Shown: positions 25,714 to 33,831, counted from the stretch's first letter. The stretch is 64,000 nucleotides of DNA from Halorubrum sp. CBA1229 (GCF_003721435.2 NZ_CP054585.1:3154341-3218340), one strand, 5' to 3'. The notes: generated by a model from the sequence alone, not told the origin. Made by a program: numbers and translations.

Positions 25714-26066
25714 CAGTCGTCACCTCCGAACACCGCGTAGAGGGTGACGAACGCGATCAGCCCGATGAGGAGGAACTGAAGCCCCGAGATGCCTCCGAGG
25801 AACCCCTCGATGCCGAGCGCGCCCATCACTCCGGCGACGGCGGTGAGCGCAAAGCCCGGCTCGGTGAGGATCGCGTTCACCAGCTGGTCACCGAACTGCA
25901 GCCCGGCGAGCGCACCACCGGCGCCAACCGCGACGCTGCGGTTGACGTTGTTCCGGACCGTACCGCCCGCCTTCGTGGCCGCCGCCTTCGTCGAGTCGAC
26001 CCCGACAAAGTAGACGATCGCACCGAGGGCTACCAAACCGAGCCCGAGCGTCACTCCGGCCGTCAT
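25713..26066 (-). CDS. Small membrane protein, 117 aa
   Basis: 117 residues with hydrophobic helices at about 3-20, 50-60 (weak), 70-85 and 93-112, and glycine-rich linkers. The start codon overlaps the stop of the 21-codon frame upstream, and the end shares a base with the next gene. Size and topology resemble the small internal membrane proteins of pleomorphic haloviruses, but no direct match is claimed. Confidence 0.75.
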   Translation of the reverse strand: MTAGVTLGLGLVALGAIVYFVGVDSTKAAATKAGGTVRNNVNRSVAVGAGGALAGLQFGDQLVNAILTEPGFALTAVAGVMGALGIEGFLGGISGLQFLLIGLIAFVTLYAVFGGDD

Positions 26067-26131
26067 CAGCTGGCACCCCCGCTAGTTGCTGCACGATTCG
26101 ACACCGATTCGTCCGCGTTATCGTGTGTCAT
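26066..26131 (-). CDS. 21-codon micro-ORF linking two particle genes
   Basis: ATG at 26131 overlaps the upstream stop by four bases (ATGA) and its TGA shares a base with the next ATG at 26066. The product would be MTHDNADESVSNRAATSGGA plus one Ser. It has no membrane segment. It exactly fills the only gap between two coupled genes, so it probably exists to carry ribosomes across, whether or not the peptide is used. Confidence 0.55.
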   Translation of the reverse strand: MTHDNADESVSNRAATSGGAS

Positions 26132-26409
26132 AGTCCTCTCTCCTCGAAGTTGTCGTTGATCTCCCGGAGCAGGTAGCCCGCGAACACCAGCGCCGCCAGC
26201 ACGACGATCCAGTCGAGCGTCGAGTCTGGCGGCAGGATCTGCGGCAGAGTGAGCGCCGAGACCGAGACCACACTGAACAGCTGTGGTCCCGACGCGATCA
26301 GCGCGTCACCCACGGCGTAGAGAACCTCGGGCTGTGCGATCGCGGTGATCGCTGTCAGCCCGCCGGTTACCTTCGCTACCGGGGATTTGAGTGTCTGTTT
26401 GACGTTCAT
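26128..26409 (-). CDS. Small membrane protein, 93 aa
   Basis: 93 residues with three hydrophobic segments (about 14-38, 41-60 and 67-83) and a charged C-terminus (REINDNFEERGL). Four-base overlaps with both neighbours. Likely a particle membrane component. Confidence 0.75.
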   Translation of the reverse strand: MNVKQTLKSPVAKVTGGLTAITAIAQPEVLYAVGDALIASGPQLFSVVSVSALTLPQILPPDSTLDWIVVLAALVFAGYLLREINDNFEERGL

Positions 26410-26972
26410 TCGGTCAGCCCTCCAAGTTGCAGCACGTCGGCGACGACGAACACCAGCCGCTGGAGCAGCCAGAGCACGACGATGACCTCGCCGACGACGA
26501 TCGCGGTGATGATCACCGGCGTTGCCGGTCCCGCGTTACTCGCCAGCGCGAACACCGGGTCGTTCAGCGACCCGATCGCTTGCAAGATCGCGCTGCCGAC
26601 GTCCGTCCCGATGCTGGCCAACAGGTCGGCGACGAACACCGGGACATCGATGAGACCGAGCGTCTCTCCGGGGGCGTTGAGCCGACCCGGTGCCGACCCA
26701 CCGAGCACGAGAAAGATCACGTTGAGGATCGTGGTCACGATCCCGAAGACCTGCTCGAGCAGCGTCGTGGCAACGGCGCCGATGATGAAGTTTCGCGGGT
26801 TCGACAGGAAGCTCTGCAGCACTGCCGGAAGCGAGAGGTCGCCCCACCCCGTAATAGAGCCGGAATTGGAGGTACCGCCGCCACCACCGCCACCGCCACC
26901 GTCATCGATGTCTTCGACATCGTCGGGGTCGCCGTCGTACGTCTCTCCACCACCGCCGTCGAGCCCCGCCAT
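26406..26972 (-). CDS. Membrane protein with poly-glycine acidic N-terminus, 188 aa
   Basis: 188 residues. The first 35 residues are acidic and end in a run of nine glycines, a flexible linker. Three or four hydrophobic segments follow (about 61-90, 110-125 and 150-180). An acidic N-terminal arm on a membrane anchor could contact DNA-binding proteins or a partner inside the particle. The start shares a base with the stop of the previous gene. Confidence 0.75.
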   Translation of the reverse strand: MAGLDGGGGETYDGDPDDVEDIDDGGGGGGGGGTSNSGSITGWGDLSLPAVLQSFLSNPRNFIIGAVATTLLEQVFGIVTTILNVIFLVLGGSAPGRLNAPGETLGLIDVPVFVADLLASIGTDVGSAILQAIGSLNDPVFALASNAGPATPVIITAIVVGEVIVVLWLLQRLVFVVADVLQLGGLTE

Positions 26973-27418
26973 CAGCGGAGCACCTCCTGAGCAGTAGTGA
27001 TCCCGCGTTCGGCGACGTACAACGTCGCCAGAACAGTCACGAGTGCGACGGGATACGACAGGACGCCGAACTCGCTGAACGCGAACGTCCAGACGCCCTC
27101 GATCGCGGTGATGCCGAGGCCGAGTGTCGCCTCGATGAGGCCAGTGCCGATGAAGTCACCGATACCGTCGACCAGACGCGCGTACGATTCGCTGATGGCG
27201 GCGATCAGGGCGTTCACACCCCACGCCCACGCGAAAACGATCGCACCGAGGGCAGCCTGCGCCACGCGGAACACGTTGATTCCGGACGCAGACCGGAAGT
27301 CGACGCCCTTGAGCGAGCTCGAGTCCGTGAGGAACGCACCGAAGTCAATACTCGTGAGCGACGCGTCGTCGGTGCTGCTGCCGCCACCGTCTCGGTCCGC
27401 GATCTCGTCGTTAGCCAC
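26972..27418 (-). CDS. Membrane protein, 148 aa
   Basis: 148 residues from a GTG at 27418, preferred over a GTG nine codons earlier because GGAGGTG lies about eight bases before it. A polar, Ser- and Asp-rich N-terminus of ~50 residues is followed by helices at about 53-75, 87-105 and 115-140. It overlaps the 18-codon micro-ORF upstream. Confidence 0.7.
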   Translation of the reverse strand: MANDEIADRDGGGSSTDDASLTSIDFGAFLTDSSSLKGVDFRSASGINVFRVAQAALGAIVFAWAWGVNALIAAISESYARLVDGIGDFIGTGLIEATLGLGITAIEGVWTFAFSEFGVLSYPVALVTVLATLYVAERGITTAQEVLR

Positions 27419-27467
27419 CGCTCTCCACCTCCGCTCGCGCGTCACTGGAGCGCGATGGGCGCCTCAT
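27411..27467 (-). CDS. 18-codon micro-ORF linking two particle genes
   Basis: ATG at 27467 shares a base with the upstream TGA and the frame ends with TAA at 27411, inside the start of the next gene. The peptide (MRRPSRSSDARAEVESGG) is basic then acidic. As with the 21-codon frame at 26066-26131, it fills the only gap between two coupled genes. A role in ribosome hand-over is more likely than a peptide function. Confidence 0.45.
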   Translation of the reverse strand: MRRPSRSSDARAEVESGG

Positions 27468-27955
27468 CATTCCTCCTCGTCTTCTCCTTCCTCGGTCACT
27501 CCCGGGTCGATCGGCCCGATATCCGGCGCGTCCGGCACGCCAGGAATCGGGATGATGTCCGACGTCTCGCGGCGCTCGAGGTACTGGATGATGAGGTAGA
27601 ACCCACCGAGCAGTACTGCGATGCCGACGATGAACCCGAAGATGCCGAACTGTGCAGCGAGTGCATCGGCCGATGTCTCCGCGCCGGTCTCGACGATGCC
27701 GAGCGGTTCGATCAGCACGGCCTCGACGAAACTCGACGAAGCACCGACGAGCAGGTCGATCGGCGTCACCACGAGGTTGAACGCCGACTGAATGAGGTTG
27801 ATGCCGCCTTGCGAGACCGACACGAGCGTCCCGAACAGCGCGCCCTGGAGCAGCGTCCCGAGATCTCCGCCCGCGTTGAGGAAGCCGATCGTGCCCGTCA
27901 GGACACTATTCGGCGACGGGTCCTCACCGCTCGGGAGCTCGTCGGACGCTGACAT
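27467..27955 (-). CDS. Membrane protein, 162 aa
   Basis: 162 residues with hydrophobic segments at about 20-50, 55-85 and 103-125, then a proline- and acid-rich tail (GVPDAPDIGPIDPGVTEEGE). Its start lies one base from the stop of the 480-residue surface protein, so the two are translationally linked. Probably a particle membrane protein. Confidence 0.75.
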   Translation of the reverse strand: MSASDELPSGEDPSPNSVLTGTIGFLNAGGDLGTLLQGALFGTLVSVSQGGINLIQSAFNLVVTPIDLLVGASSSFVEAVLIEPLGIVETGAETSADALAAQFGIFGFIVGIAVLLGGFYLIIQYLERRETSDIIPIPGVPDAPDIGPIDPGVTEEGEDEEE

Positions 27956-27956
27956 C

Positions 27957-29399
27957 TTAAAACACCCCGAGCCGGCGCAGGCCGAGGAAGCTCACTGCAC
28001 CGCCGATGAGCATCCCGGGCAGCGAAGTGAGGAAGCCGACGATACCACCGTTGCTACCCGCCATCGGGCCGGCACCGCCACCCGAGGTCATCTGCATCGC
28101 GTCGACCTCACCGTTCGTCAGCGTCAGCTTGTACGAGACCGCGTACTCAGTGCCGCTCGACACGGTCGAATCGAGCGTGACCTCGCTCGATCCGTACGAG
28201 TCGGTCACGTCGCTGTACGAGTCGATGTCCTCGAAGTCGGTGTCGCCGACGTCTTCGGCGACTTCAACAGTCTGATACCGCTCATCAGGCAGCGTCGGCT
28301 CGTCGACGAGCTCCGTGTTCGCGTAGCTCAGGTCGAACCCGGTTGGTAGTTCGATCTTGTAGTCGATGCTCGCAACCTGATCCCAGTTCGGGTAGTCGTT
28401 GTCCTGCGTGAAGGACGCGCTCACGTCGCCGTCATCCTGCAGATCAGAGGCCTGGAACACCGCGTCGACGGTGACGCCGTGGAAGACAGCCGAGTCCATG
28501 ACCTCGTCGAAGCCGTCCATGTCAGCAACCGAGTACGCACCGTTCGGCTGCGTGACGGTCACGGTCTCGAGCTCGTCATCGTCGTCAGTGTCCTCGAGCC
28601 GCTCACCGAACTGGAGCTCTCGTGTTCGCTCGGTGTCGATCACGGAGAAGTCAGCGTCGATGTCGCCGCTGATGACGACCTCTTCGGCCGTGTCCATCGT
28701 CCCGTCACCGGAACCCTGGACCGGAAGGTCGCCGATCTGGGCCTGCAGCACTTGCCCCTCACCGGTTGAGTTGGCGAGGACCGCATCGGCGTCCTCGTCG
28801 GCCGAGCTGTTGTACAACTCCACCTCGACGTAGTCGCCGTCAGCGTCGTTCACGCGAAGCGTCGGCGTGCCAGACGCACTGATCACGTCCGCCGCGATCG
28901 TGATGTAGCCCTTCTCCGCGTCGTCGTTGGAGAAGTTGCCGTACGTCGCCGAGTCCGAGCTGGCGGTCCCGGCGTAGTTCAGCGCGTCGGTCGAGGGCGC
29001 GGTGGTCGTGTCGCTGACCGTCGCGCCGCTGGCGGTCCACTCGCTCGAGTCAAGCGCGGACGCCGAGTTGTCCCCGTCCTCGTCGTCGTTACGCGGGAAC
29101 TCATCGCGCTGGTCGAAGTCGATGTCCGTCGCGGTGACAGTGATCGGGTTGTCGTTCGACTCGTTTACTGACGCCGGCAGCTGTGCCGGCTCACCGCTGT
29201 CGTCGTAGTACTGCAGCGCGTTGTCGAACTCGGCGCCGTCCCACTCGTCGACGGTGACGTCAGCCGAGATCGCGGGGTTCGGCGCCTTCGAGTCGGCACC
29301 CCACGCGAGTCCGCCGGCCGCCATCGCTGGCGTCGCCACCATCGAGGAGACGACTAGGACCGCGATCAGCGCGCTGAAGCCGACCTTTCTGATATTCAT
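27957..29399 (-). CDS. Surface (spike-like) protein with signal peptide and C-terminal anchor
   Basis: 480 residues from the ATG at 29399, which overlaps the previous stop by four bases. Cleavable signal peptide (about 1-27, ending TPAMA), an acidic exterior domain of ~415 residues rich in Asp, Ser and Thr with predicted beta structure and several N-x-S/T sites, and one C-terminal membrane helix after a Gly-rich linker (near 450-480). This is the layout and size of pleolipovirus spike proteins, which mediate attachment and membrane fusion. Similarity in sequence was not tested. The linker GGGAGPM recurs in the giant protein at 17246-20920, suggesting shared ancestry of the anchors. Confidence 0.78.
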   Translation of the reverse strand: MNIRKVGFSALIAVLVVSSMVATPAMAAGGLAWGADSKAPNPAISADVTVDEWDGAEFDNALQYYDDSGEPAQLPASVNESNDNPITVTATDIDFDQRDEFPRNDDEDGDNSASALDSSEWTASGATVSDTTTAPSTDALNYAGTASSDSATYGNFSNDDAEKGYITIAADVISASGTPTLRVNDADGDYVEVELYNSSADEDADAVLANSTGEGQVLQAQIGDLPVQGSGDGTMDTAEEVVISGDIDADFSVIDTERTRELQFGERLEDTDDDDELETVTVTQPNGAYSVADMDGFDEVMDSAVFHGVTVDAVFQASDLQDDGDVSASFTQDNDYPNWDQVASIDYKIELPTGFDLSYANTELVDEPTLPDERYQTVEVAEDVGDTDFEDIDSYSDVTDSYGSSEVTLDSTVSSGTEYAVSYKLTLTNGEVDAMQMTSGGGAGPMAGSNGGIVGFLTSLPGMLIGGAVSFLGLRRLGVF

Positions 29400-29578
29400 A
29401 CGATACCCCCATCGCCGCCGCTGAGAGCCAGTGTCATTTGTCTGCGAAAACATCCGTTGCCGGTGGATAGACCGTACTTCTCCGCTAGATCCGTATCGAG
29501 CGGGTGCCGCTCCCGGAAGTTCTGGAGATACTCGGCGAACCGATCGCTGACGACGAGCCCACGCGGTCCGTCGCTCAC
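29396..29578 (-). CDS. Small protein before spike gene, 60 aa
   Basis: 60 residues from a GTG at 29578, soluble, with a helical middle (DRFAEYLQNFRERHPL). It overlaps the 28-codon frame upstream and the spike gene downstream by four bases each. Function unknown; the double overlap is the evidence for translation. Confidence 0.6.
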   Translation of the reverse strand: MSDGPRGLVVSDRFAEYLQNFRERHPLDTDLAEKYGLSTGNGCFRRQMTLALSGGDGGIV

Positions 29579-29661
29579 GAGTCAGTCCCCCGAAAAGCAG
29601 TTCGCCATCCCTTCCGCCGCCGTTTCTCCGCGCCGTCAGTACCGTCGGAGACGCCACTCAC
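29575..29661 (-). CDS. 28-codon basic ORF in cassette leader
   Basis: GTG at 29661 overlaps the stop of the 13-codon frame by four bases; the TGA at 29575-29577 overlaps the GTG of the 60-residue gene by four bases. The product has a basic centre (EKRRRKGWRTAF), which could bind nucleic acid. It is part of an unbroken coupling chain. Confidence 0.45.
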   Translation of the reverse strand: MSGVSDGTDGAEKRRRKGWRTAFRGTDS

Positions 29662-29699
29662 GCGAGGGCGTCACCTCCGGCGTCACACACCTGGTGCAT
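29658..29699 (-). CDS. 13-codon leader ORF of particle cassette
   Basis: MHQVCDAGGDALA from the ATG at 29699, the first start after the cassette promoter. The stop overlaps the next GTG by four bases. Its position at the head of a ~12.8-kb gene run suggests a leader peptide or ribosome loading site. Confidence 0.4.
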   Translation of the reverse strand: MHQVCDAGGDALA

Positions 29700-29730
29700 G
29701 GTGCGGTCCGAAATCGGTGTCTGCGAGTTC

Positions 29731-29761
29731 TATAACCCCGAGAATGTGGGGTAATAAACTC
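29731..29761. promoter_or_regulatory. Divergent promoter region of particle cassette and AbrB-like gene
   Basis: TATAAC at 29731-29736, read on the minus strand, lies 32 bases before the first leader ATG. TAATAAACTC at 29752-29761 could serve the plus-strand gene at 29815. Between them is a small inverted repeat (ACCCC ... GGGGT). The AbrB-like protein made from the plus side is the obvious candidate to bind here. Confidence 0.5.
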
Positions 29762-29814
29762 AATACGGGCATTACGTGCAAGGTTTCAAGTCGCTTCAGG
29801 GTGAGTCTAAGGTG

Positions 29815-29985
29815 ATGTCTGGCGAGATTCGGAAGCTGCGAGACCTCGGCGGGAGTGGAGGTGTTGCGATCCCGAAAGACACACTCCGCGAGTGGGGTCT
29901 CATAGATGACGACGACGAGTTGGCCGACGCGTACCTACGCGTCGATAACACAGACGATGCGGTGACGGTCGAGCCGGTTCAGTAG
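29815..29985 (+). CDS. AbrB/SpoVT-like DNA-binding protein, 56 aa
   Basis: 56 residues from the ATG at 29815, which has AAGGTG just before it; an upstream in-frame codon would add a poorly fitting leader. The sequence IRKLRDLGGSGGVAIPKDTL followed by REWG and then a strand near the end is the swapped-hairpin fold of AbrB/SpoVT proteins, common as transcription factors or antitoxins in haloarchaea. It is divergent from the particle cassette and probably regulates it. No toxin partner is seen next to it. Confidence 0.8.
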   Translation: MSGEIRKLRDLGGSGGVAIPKDTLREWGLIDDDDELADAYLRVDNTDDAVTVEPVQ

Positions 29986-30139
29986 CTGGCTCAGATTCAG
30001 TTTTTAGAGCTCTACCTGCGTAGCGGCCTGCACGCGAATCCCTTGTTCGCCTACTGATTCGCCCCGATCGGCGCGTCGAGACGACCCTGAGACCATGGTC
30101 TTGCATGGTTTTATGTAGCGTTAACCAGTTAATCCTACT

Positions 30140-30808
30140 ATGCGACTCGGCGACTACGATGAACGAGACGGGAAGCGAGTCTGGCTCAACCAGACCGAGC
30201 AGAACGACGAGGTCGGCGCCCTCATCAACGAGGCGAAGTCGCCCGAGCAAGAGATCGCCTTCCGACTCGGCGCGCAGGCCGGGCTGCGACGCGAGGAGAT
30301 CGCGAGTGTCACCCCGAACGACTTCTCCCATGCGCCGGATGGGTTTCTCCGAGTGTGGAACGACTATGCGAAACGCGGGAAGTACCGCGAGACACCCATC
30401 CCAGAAGAGCTCGCCAGTTCCGTCCGGACGCTCGCCTACGAGCGAGACCCCGACGACGCGATCGTCTCAGTCGAACCGAACAGTATCTACCGGTGGGTAA
30501 AGCGAGCGGCCCAGTCGCGTTACGCCGCCACCGGCGATGAGGGATGGACCCACCTCGACGTCCACGATCTTCGACGTACTTGGGGCGGCCACCTCCTGTG
30601 GGACTGCGGCGTCCTCCCGGCCGTTGTGATGTCGTGGGGTGGATGGGAAGACTGGGAGACGTTCCGGAACCACTACCTCGGTGAGATGTCGCCAGCAGCT
30701 GCGGAACGGGAGCGCGAGAAGATCTCGTTCGTCTCCGGAAGTGCCGAAGCGGGCAACGATTCCAGTCCGGTATTCCAGCCGCAGGCACAGTCCCCGAGTC
30801 CGTACTGA
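30140..30808 (+). CDS. Second tyrosine recombinase, catalytic domain only
   Basis: 222 residues. Catalytic residues are visible: Arg50 in QAGLRREEI, His142 and Arg145 in VHDLRRTWG, and Tyr179 in FRNHYLGE. It begins about 30 residues before the first catalytic arginine, so the usual N-terminal core-binding domain is missing, and it has a ~40-residue polar tail. A TATA-like TTTTATG and the inverted repeat TTAACCAGTTAA (30121-30132) lie just upstream. It may resolve multimers, invert DNA or assist the main integrase; a remnant of a second integrated element is the alternative. Confidence 0.88.
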   Translation: MRLGDYDERDGKRVWLNQTEQNDEVGALINEAKSPEQEIAFRLGAQAGLRREEIASVTPNDFSHAPDGFLRVWNDYAKRGKYRETPIPEELASSVRTLAYERDPDDAIVSVEPNSIYRWVKRAAQSRYAATGDEGWTHLDVHDLRRTWGGHLLWDCGVLPAVVMSWGGWEDWETFRNHYLGEMSPAAAEREREKISFVSGSAEAGNDSSPVFQPQAQSPSPY

Positions 30809-31005
30809 CCTACGATCCTGCAAGTAGGCGTAGTCTCAGTCCTAATCCAGGTGTTCGGTTACTTCCCGTATACTGTACGCTAGATCGGGCATGAAATTTA
30901 TATTTCGGTGAGTAGCCGGTGTAGCATTATCATGACTCTATGAATAGTGAGCAACCACTTCTGGATTGCCTGTGTTTTATTTTGGTTGCCGATTAGAATG
31001 ATTCT

Positions 31006-33006
31006 ATGATTGTTTCACGGGCTAGAGTCAAATACTACCGTTCAATCATTAATACCGGCTGGGTAGATCTTGAGTCAGACATTACCACATTATTGGGAAA
31101 AAATGAGAGTGGTAAAACCTCATTCCTCCGCGCATTAGCTTCCGTTTCAGATGATGAGGAGATTGACGAACGTGATCAGAACTACAATCAGAGGCCAGAT
31201 GAAGACCAATTTGAAATGGTACGGATTGAGTTGGTCACAGAAGATCAATCCGATTCTGTCGTGTTTGATGCCATCGAACTGGACACTCCTCTGTATGTCG
31301 TGAAGTTCTCTGATGGAACGCGACGTCTCGAAACTAAGTCAGGGGAACACCCCATGTCAGCGGATAAAAAAATAGATGAGATTATCGATGCCGTCTCAGA
31401 ATTTGATGAAAACATGAGGACGAAACAGAATATACCCGACAAATTCACACAATATTACGATAATAAATTGCTGAATTCTGTAAATAATATCACGGATAAG
31501 GGCCAATCTAACAATCTTCAGTGGCACCTGAATCAATTAGAAAGCCTGATTTCTGGCATAGATTCCGCATCCGCCAGTATAGATATTGAAGCCAACCCAA
31601 TTATGACTGATGCGAGATCTAGGTTCGAAACTTTACATCAACAGGGCAAATCAATATTAGCGTTTGATATTTCTTCAATACTACCCTCAATCGTATATCA
31701 TAGTGAATTTGACCGAATCAAAGATTCAGTTGCTATTAGCGGACTAGAAAACCCCGAGAACCGCACATTTCGAAATGTATTGAAACTCGCTGGTGTCGAT
31801 TATGAGAAATTTAATCAAAAAGATGAATTTGAGCAAAGCCGGGAGCTCCGCAGGGCAGAGGCCGACATCTCTGGAGACGTTAATGAGATATGGGATCAAA
31901 AGTCGGTAAGCGTTGGTATTAACATTTCAGGTAAGAAGTTTATCATACAGATCGCTGACGACTCCCTAAATACAGGAGACTCTGAGAAAGATATCCAACG
32001 CCAATTCATACGACCCTCAAGCAGAAGCGAGGGTTTTCGATGGTTCTTTTCATTCTATACGAACCTAACCGCGGAGACGAACGAAGGCGATGAAAACAAA
32101 CTACTACTATTGGACGACCCTGCGGTTTCCCTTCACCCCGAAGGGAAAAAGAACTGGCTTGACTCGATCGAGCAGATGACAGATAGTGCTCAATTTGTGT
32201 ATTCATCGCACTCGCCGTTTTTAATTAAGAAAGAACACCCCGAGAGAATTAGATTGGTAGAGGATCGACCAGGAGAAGGAACAAAAATCACGAGCCAGTG
32301 GGCAGAAGGGGATTCGATGGCTCTTAAGCCGCTTAGAAACGCTTTAGGAATCGGATTAGGCGACTCACCATTTGCCTCCAAAAGGCAGCTGCTGGTTGAA
32401 GGAGTAACTGATTATTACATATTCACCGCAATAAACAACTACCTGAGATCTGTTGGAATGGATTTCATCAATTCAGACGAGGTCTCAATTATGCCTACCA
32501 ACGGGGCCCCCAATATGCCGGACGCAGCTAAGTGGGTTGCTTCTGAAGATTTTTCATATGCTATCGTGCTCGATAACGATCAAGAGGGCAAGGATGCCAA
32601 GAATACCATTATTGAACAACATCAAGAAGTAGACTCAGACAGGATAATTTTGTTAGAACTAGACGATGGTGGCAGTCAATTCTATATTGAATTGGAGGAC
32701 CTGTTCTCTACATCGTTTTATGTGGAATCTGTTAACAGAGCGTACTCTTCAGAGTTTCCTGACGAATTCTCTAATATATCCATCGAATGCCTTGATGATG
32801 GGTCCTGTGAATTGAACGGTGTTGAATATAATAATAGAAAAATCACATCGAAACTGGATGAGGTCCTAAATAATCAAGGAATGGGTGATTTTGACAAGGT
32901 ACTCGTCACAAATGTTATTCGTGATCGGCTAAACAGTGGAGATGTCGATAAATCCGATATTGAGAACTTCCTTCCTATTTTCGATAAAATACGACGGAAC
33001 ACATAG
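31006..33006 (+). CDS. OLD-family ATP-dependent endonuclease
   Basis: 666 residues. N-terminal ABC/SMC-type ATPase: Walker A GKNESGKTS (about 31-39), Walker B LLLLDDPAVSLHPEG (about 365-380) and SSHSPFL (about 400). C-terminal TOPRIM nuclease: LLVEGVTDYY (about 461) with catalytic Glu, and IVLDNDQEGKD (about 520). OLD proteins cut or nick DNA and block phages. In Gabija the OLD protein GajA works with a UvrD-like helicase; no such gene lies next door, so this looks like a single-gene (class 1) OLD. TGTTTTATTTT about 28 bases upstream is the likely TATA region. AT-rich, so recently acquired. Confidence 0.9.
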   Translation: MIVSRARVKYYRSIINTGWVDLESDITTLLGKNESGKTSFLRALASVSDDEEIDERDQNYNQRPDEDQFEMVRIELVTEDQSDSVVFDAIELDTPLYVVKFSDGTRRLETKSGEHPMSADKKIDEIIDAVSEFDENMRTKQNIPDKFTQYYDNKLLNSVNNITDKGQSNNLQWHLNQLESLISGIDSASASIDIEANPIMTDARSRFETLHQQGKSILAFDISSILPSIVYHSEFDRIKDSVAISGLENPENRTFRNVLKLAGVDYEKFNQKDEFEQSRELRRAEADISGDVNEIWDQKSVSVGINISGKKFIIQIADDSLNTGDSEKDIQRQFIRPSSRSEGFRWFFSFYTNLTAETNEGDENKLLLLDDPAVSLHPEGKKNWLDSIEQMTDSAQFVYSSHSPFLIKKEHPERIRLVEDRPGEGTKITSQWAEGDSMALKPLRNALGIGLGDSPFASKRQLLVEGVTDYYIFTAINNYLRSVGMDFINSDEVSIMPTNGAPNMPDAAKWVASEDFSYAIVLDNDQEGKDAKNTIIEQHQEVDSDRIILLELDDGGSQFYIELEDLFSTSFYVESVNRAYSSEFPDEFSNISIECLDDGSCELNGVEYNNRKITSKLDEVLNNQGMGDFDKVLVTNVIRDRLNSGDVDKSDIENFLPIFDKIRRNT

Positions 33007-33021
33007 TATAAACAACCTGAA

Positions 33022-33042
33022 TAATCAATTCGCAGTTGATTA
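33022..33042. terminator. Hairpin between convergent genes
   Basis: TAATCAA (33022-33028) and TTGATTA (33036-33042) form a perfect 7-bp stem with a seven-base loop, between the stop of the OLD gene and the stop of the convergent winged-helix gene. It could stop transcription from both sides. Confidence 0.5.
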
Positions 33043-33053
33043 CTTCTCAAACG

Positions 33054-33581
33054 CTATCGGAGACCAGAATCCAACTCGCGCTCCTCGCGTGGTTCAGTAG
33101 CAATTTCAGGGTCGTCTATCACTTCCTGTTTTTGTTCATCAGGGATGTCCCACCGCTCAACGAAGGGGTAGCTCCCCATCGAGTTGTCGTCGTTGTGTAG
33201 CCAAGCGACGATATCCGCGTGACAGAAGTGACACAGAATATAGAAATTCGGGACCGACGGCTCAGGTGATCTAGCGTTGATGTTTTTGTCAATTTCTACT
33301 TTGCTGAAATCTTTCCCCTCGTATACCTCTCTTCCGCATCGATGGCAGGTGTGATCTGGAAGACTATTTCTCGGCTCACTCACGGTGTCCAAGTAGTAGG
33401 CAGTGGCATTTCCTATCTGGTGAGTCTGAACCTTTCCATCCGTGGTCAACCGGTCGAGATGATTGTTGATGGTTTTGACAGAGACACCAATCTCATCCGC
33501 TAAGTCAGCCGCTGATAGTGCTGGCTCGTCTGAATTCCTAAGGGTGCGGATAATCTGTCCCCGAGTATCGGTTTCGATCAT
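33054..33581 (-). CDS. Winged-helix protein with C-terminal zinc-binding domain
   Basis: 175 residues. Residues 1-70 are a winged helix (LSAADLADEIGVSVKTINNH, then LDRLTTDGKVQTHQ). Residues 78-130 hold two cysteine pairs (CHRCG and CHFCH) spaced ~40 apart, similar to the zinc frame of HNH or ribbon proteins, but I do not see a clear HNH active site. The product is probably a transcription regulator with a zinc-binding partner or ligand domain. Confidence 0.75.
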   Translation of the reverse strand: MIETDTRGQIIRTLRNSDEPALSAADLADEIGVSVKTINNHLDRLTTDGKVQTHQIGNATAYYLDTVSEPRNSLPDHTCHRCGREVYEGKDFSKVEIDKNINARSPEPSVPNFYILCHFCHADIVAWLHNDDNSMGSYPFVERWDIPDEQKQEVIDDPEIATEPREERELDSGLR

Positions 33582-33831
33582 GGCGAAGCAATTCGTAAAC
33601 TGTCGGGAGCAACTTAATTCCTGATACCTTGGTGAAACTTCAGAGTCTACGACGCTATTACCCGCTTTTGGACCGAATTACTTCAGAGATTCTGAAACAC
33701 ACATATGTGATAACCAGTTTTACCGATGGTAAAGTGACCGAGTTTGAGATTCTATTAGGAGAATCCCAAACTCATCTTAGCCGTTGTCACACCCCCTCAA
33801 TCTAATAGTGTAGAGTCTATGAATCGCAAAC
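33582..33831. other. Intergenic AT-rich region
   Basis: About 250 bases between divergent genes. A TATA-like TCTAATAG (33801-33808) lies ~25 bases before the small membrane gene at 33832. No further gene or repeat is seen. Confidence 0.5.

Noticed and set aside
16935..29699. Tailed-virus or double-jelly-roll capsid module
   Set aside because: No terminase, portal, protease, tape measure or capsid-like soluble protein was recognised. Nearly all products are membrane or surface proteins.
31006..33581. Gabija system (OLD nuclease plus UvrD helicase)
   Set aside because: The gene after the OLD nuclease is a winged-helix zinc protein on the opposite strand. No UvrD-type helicase lies beside it.
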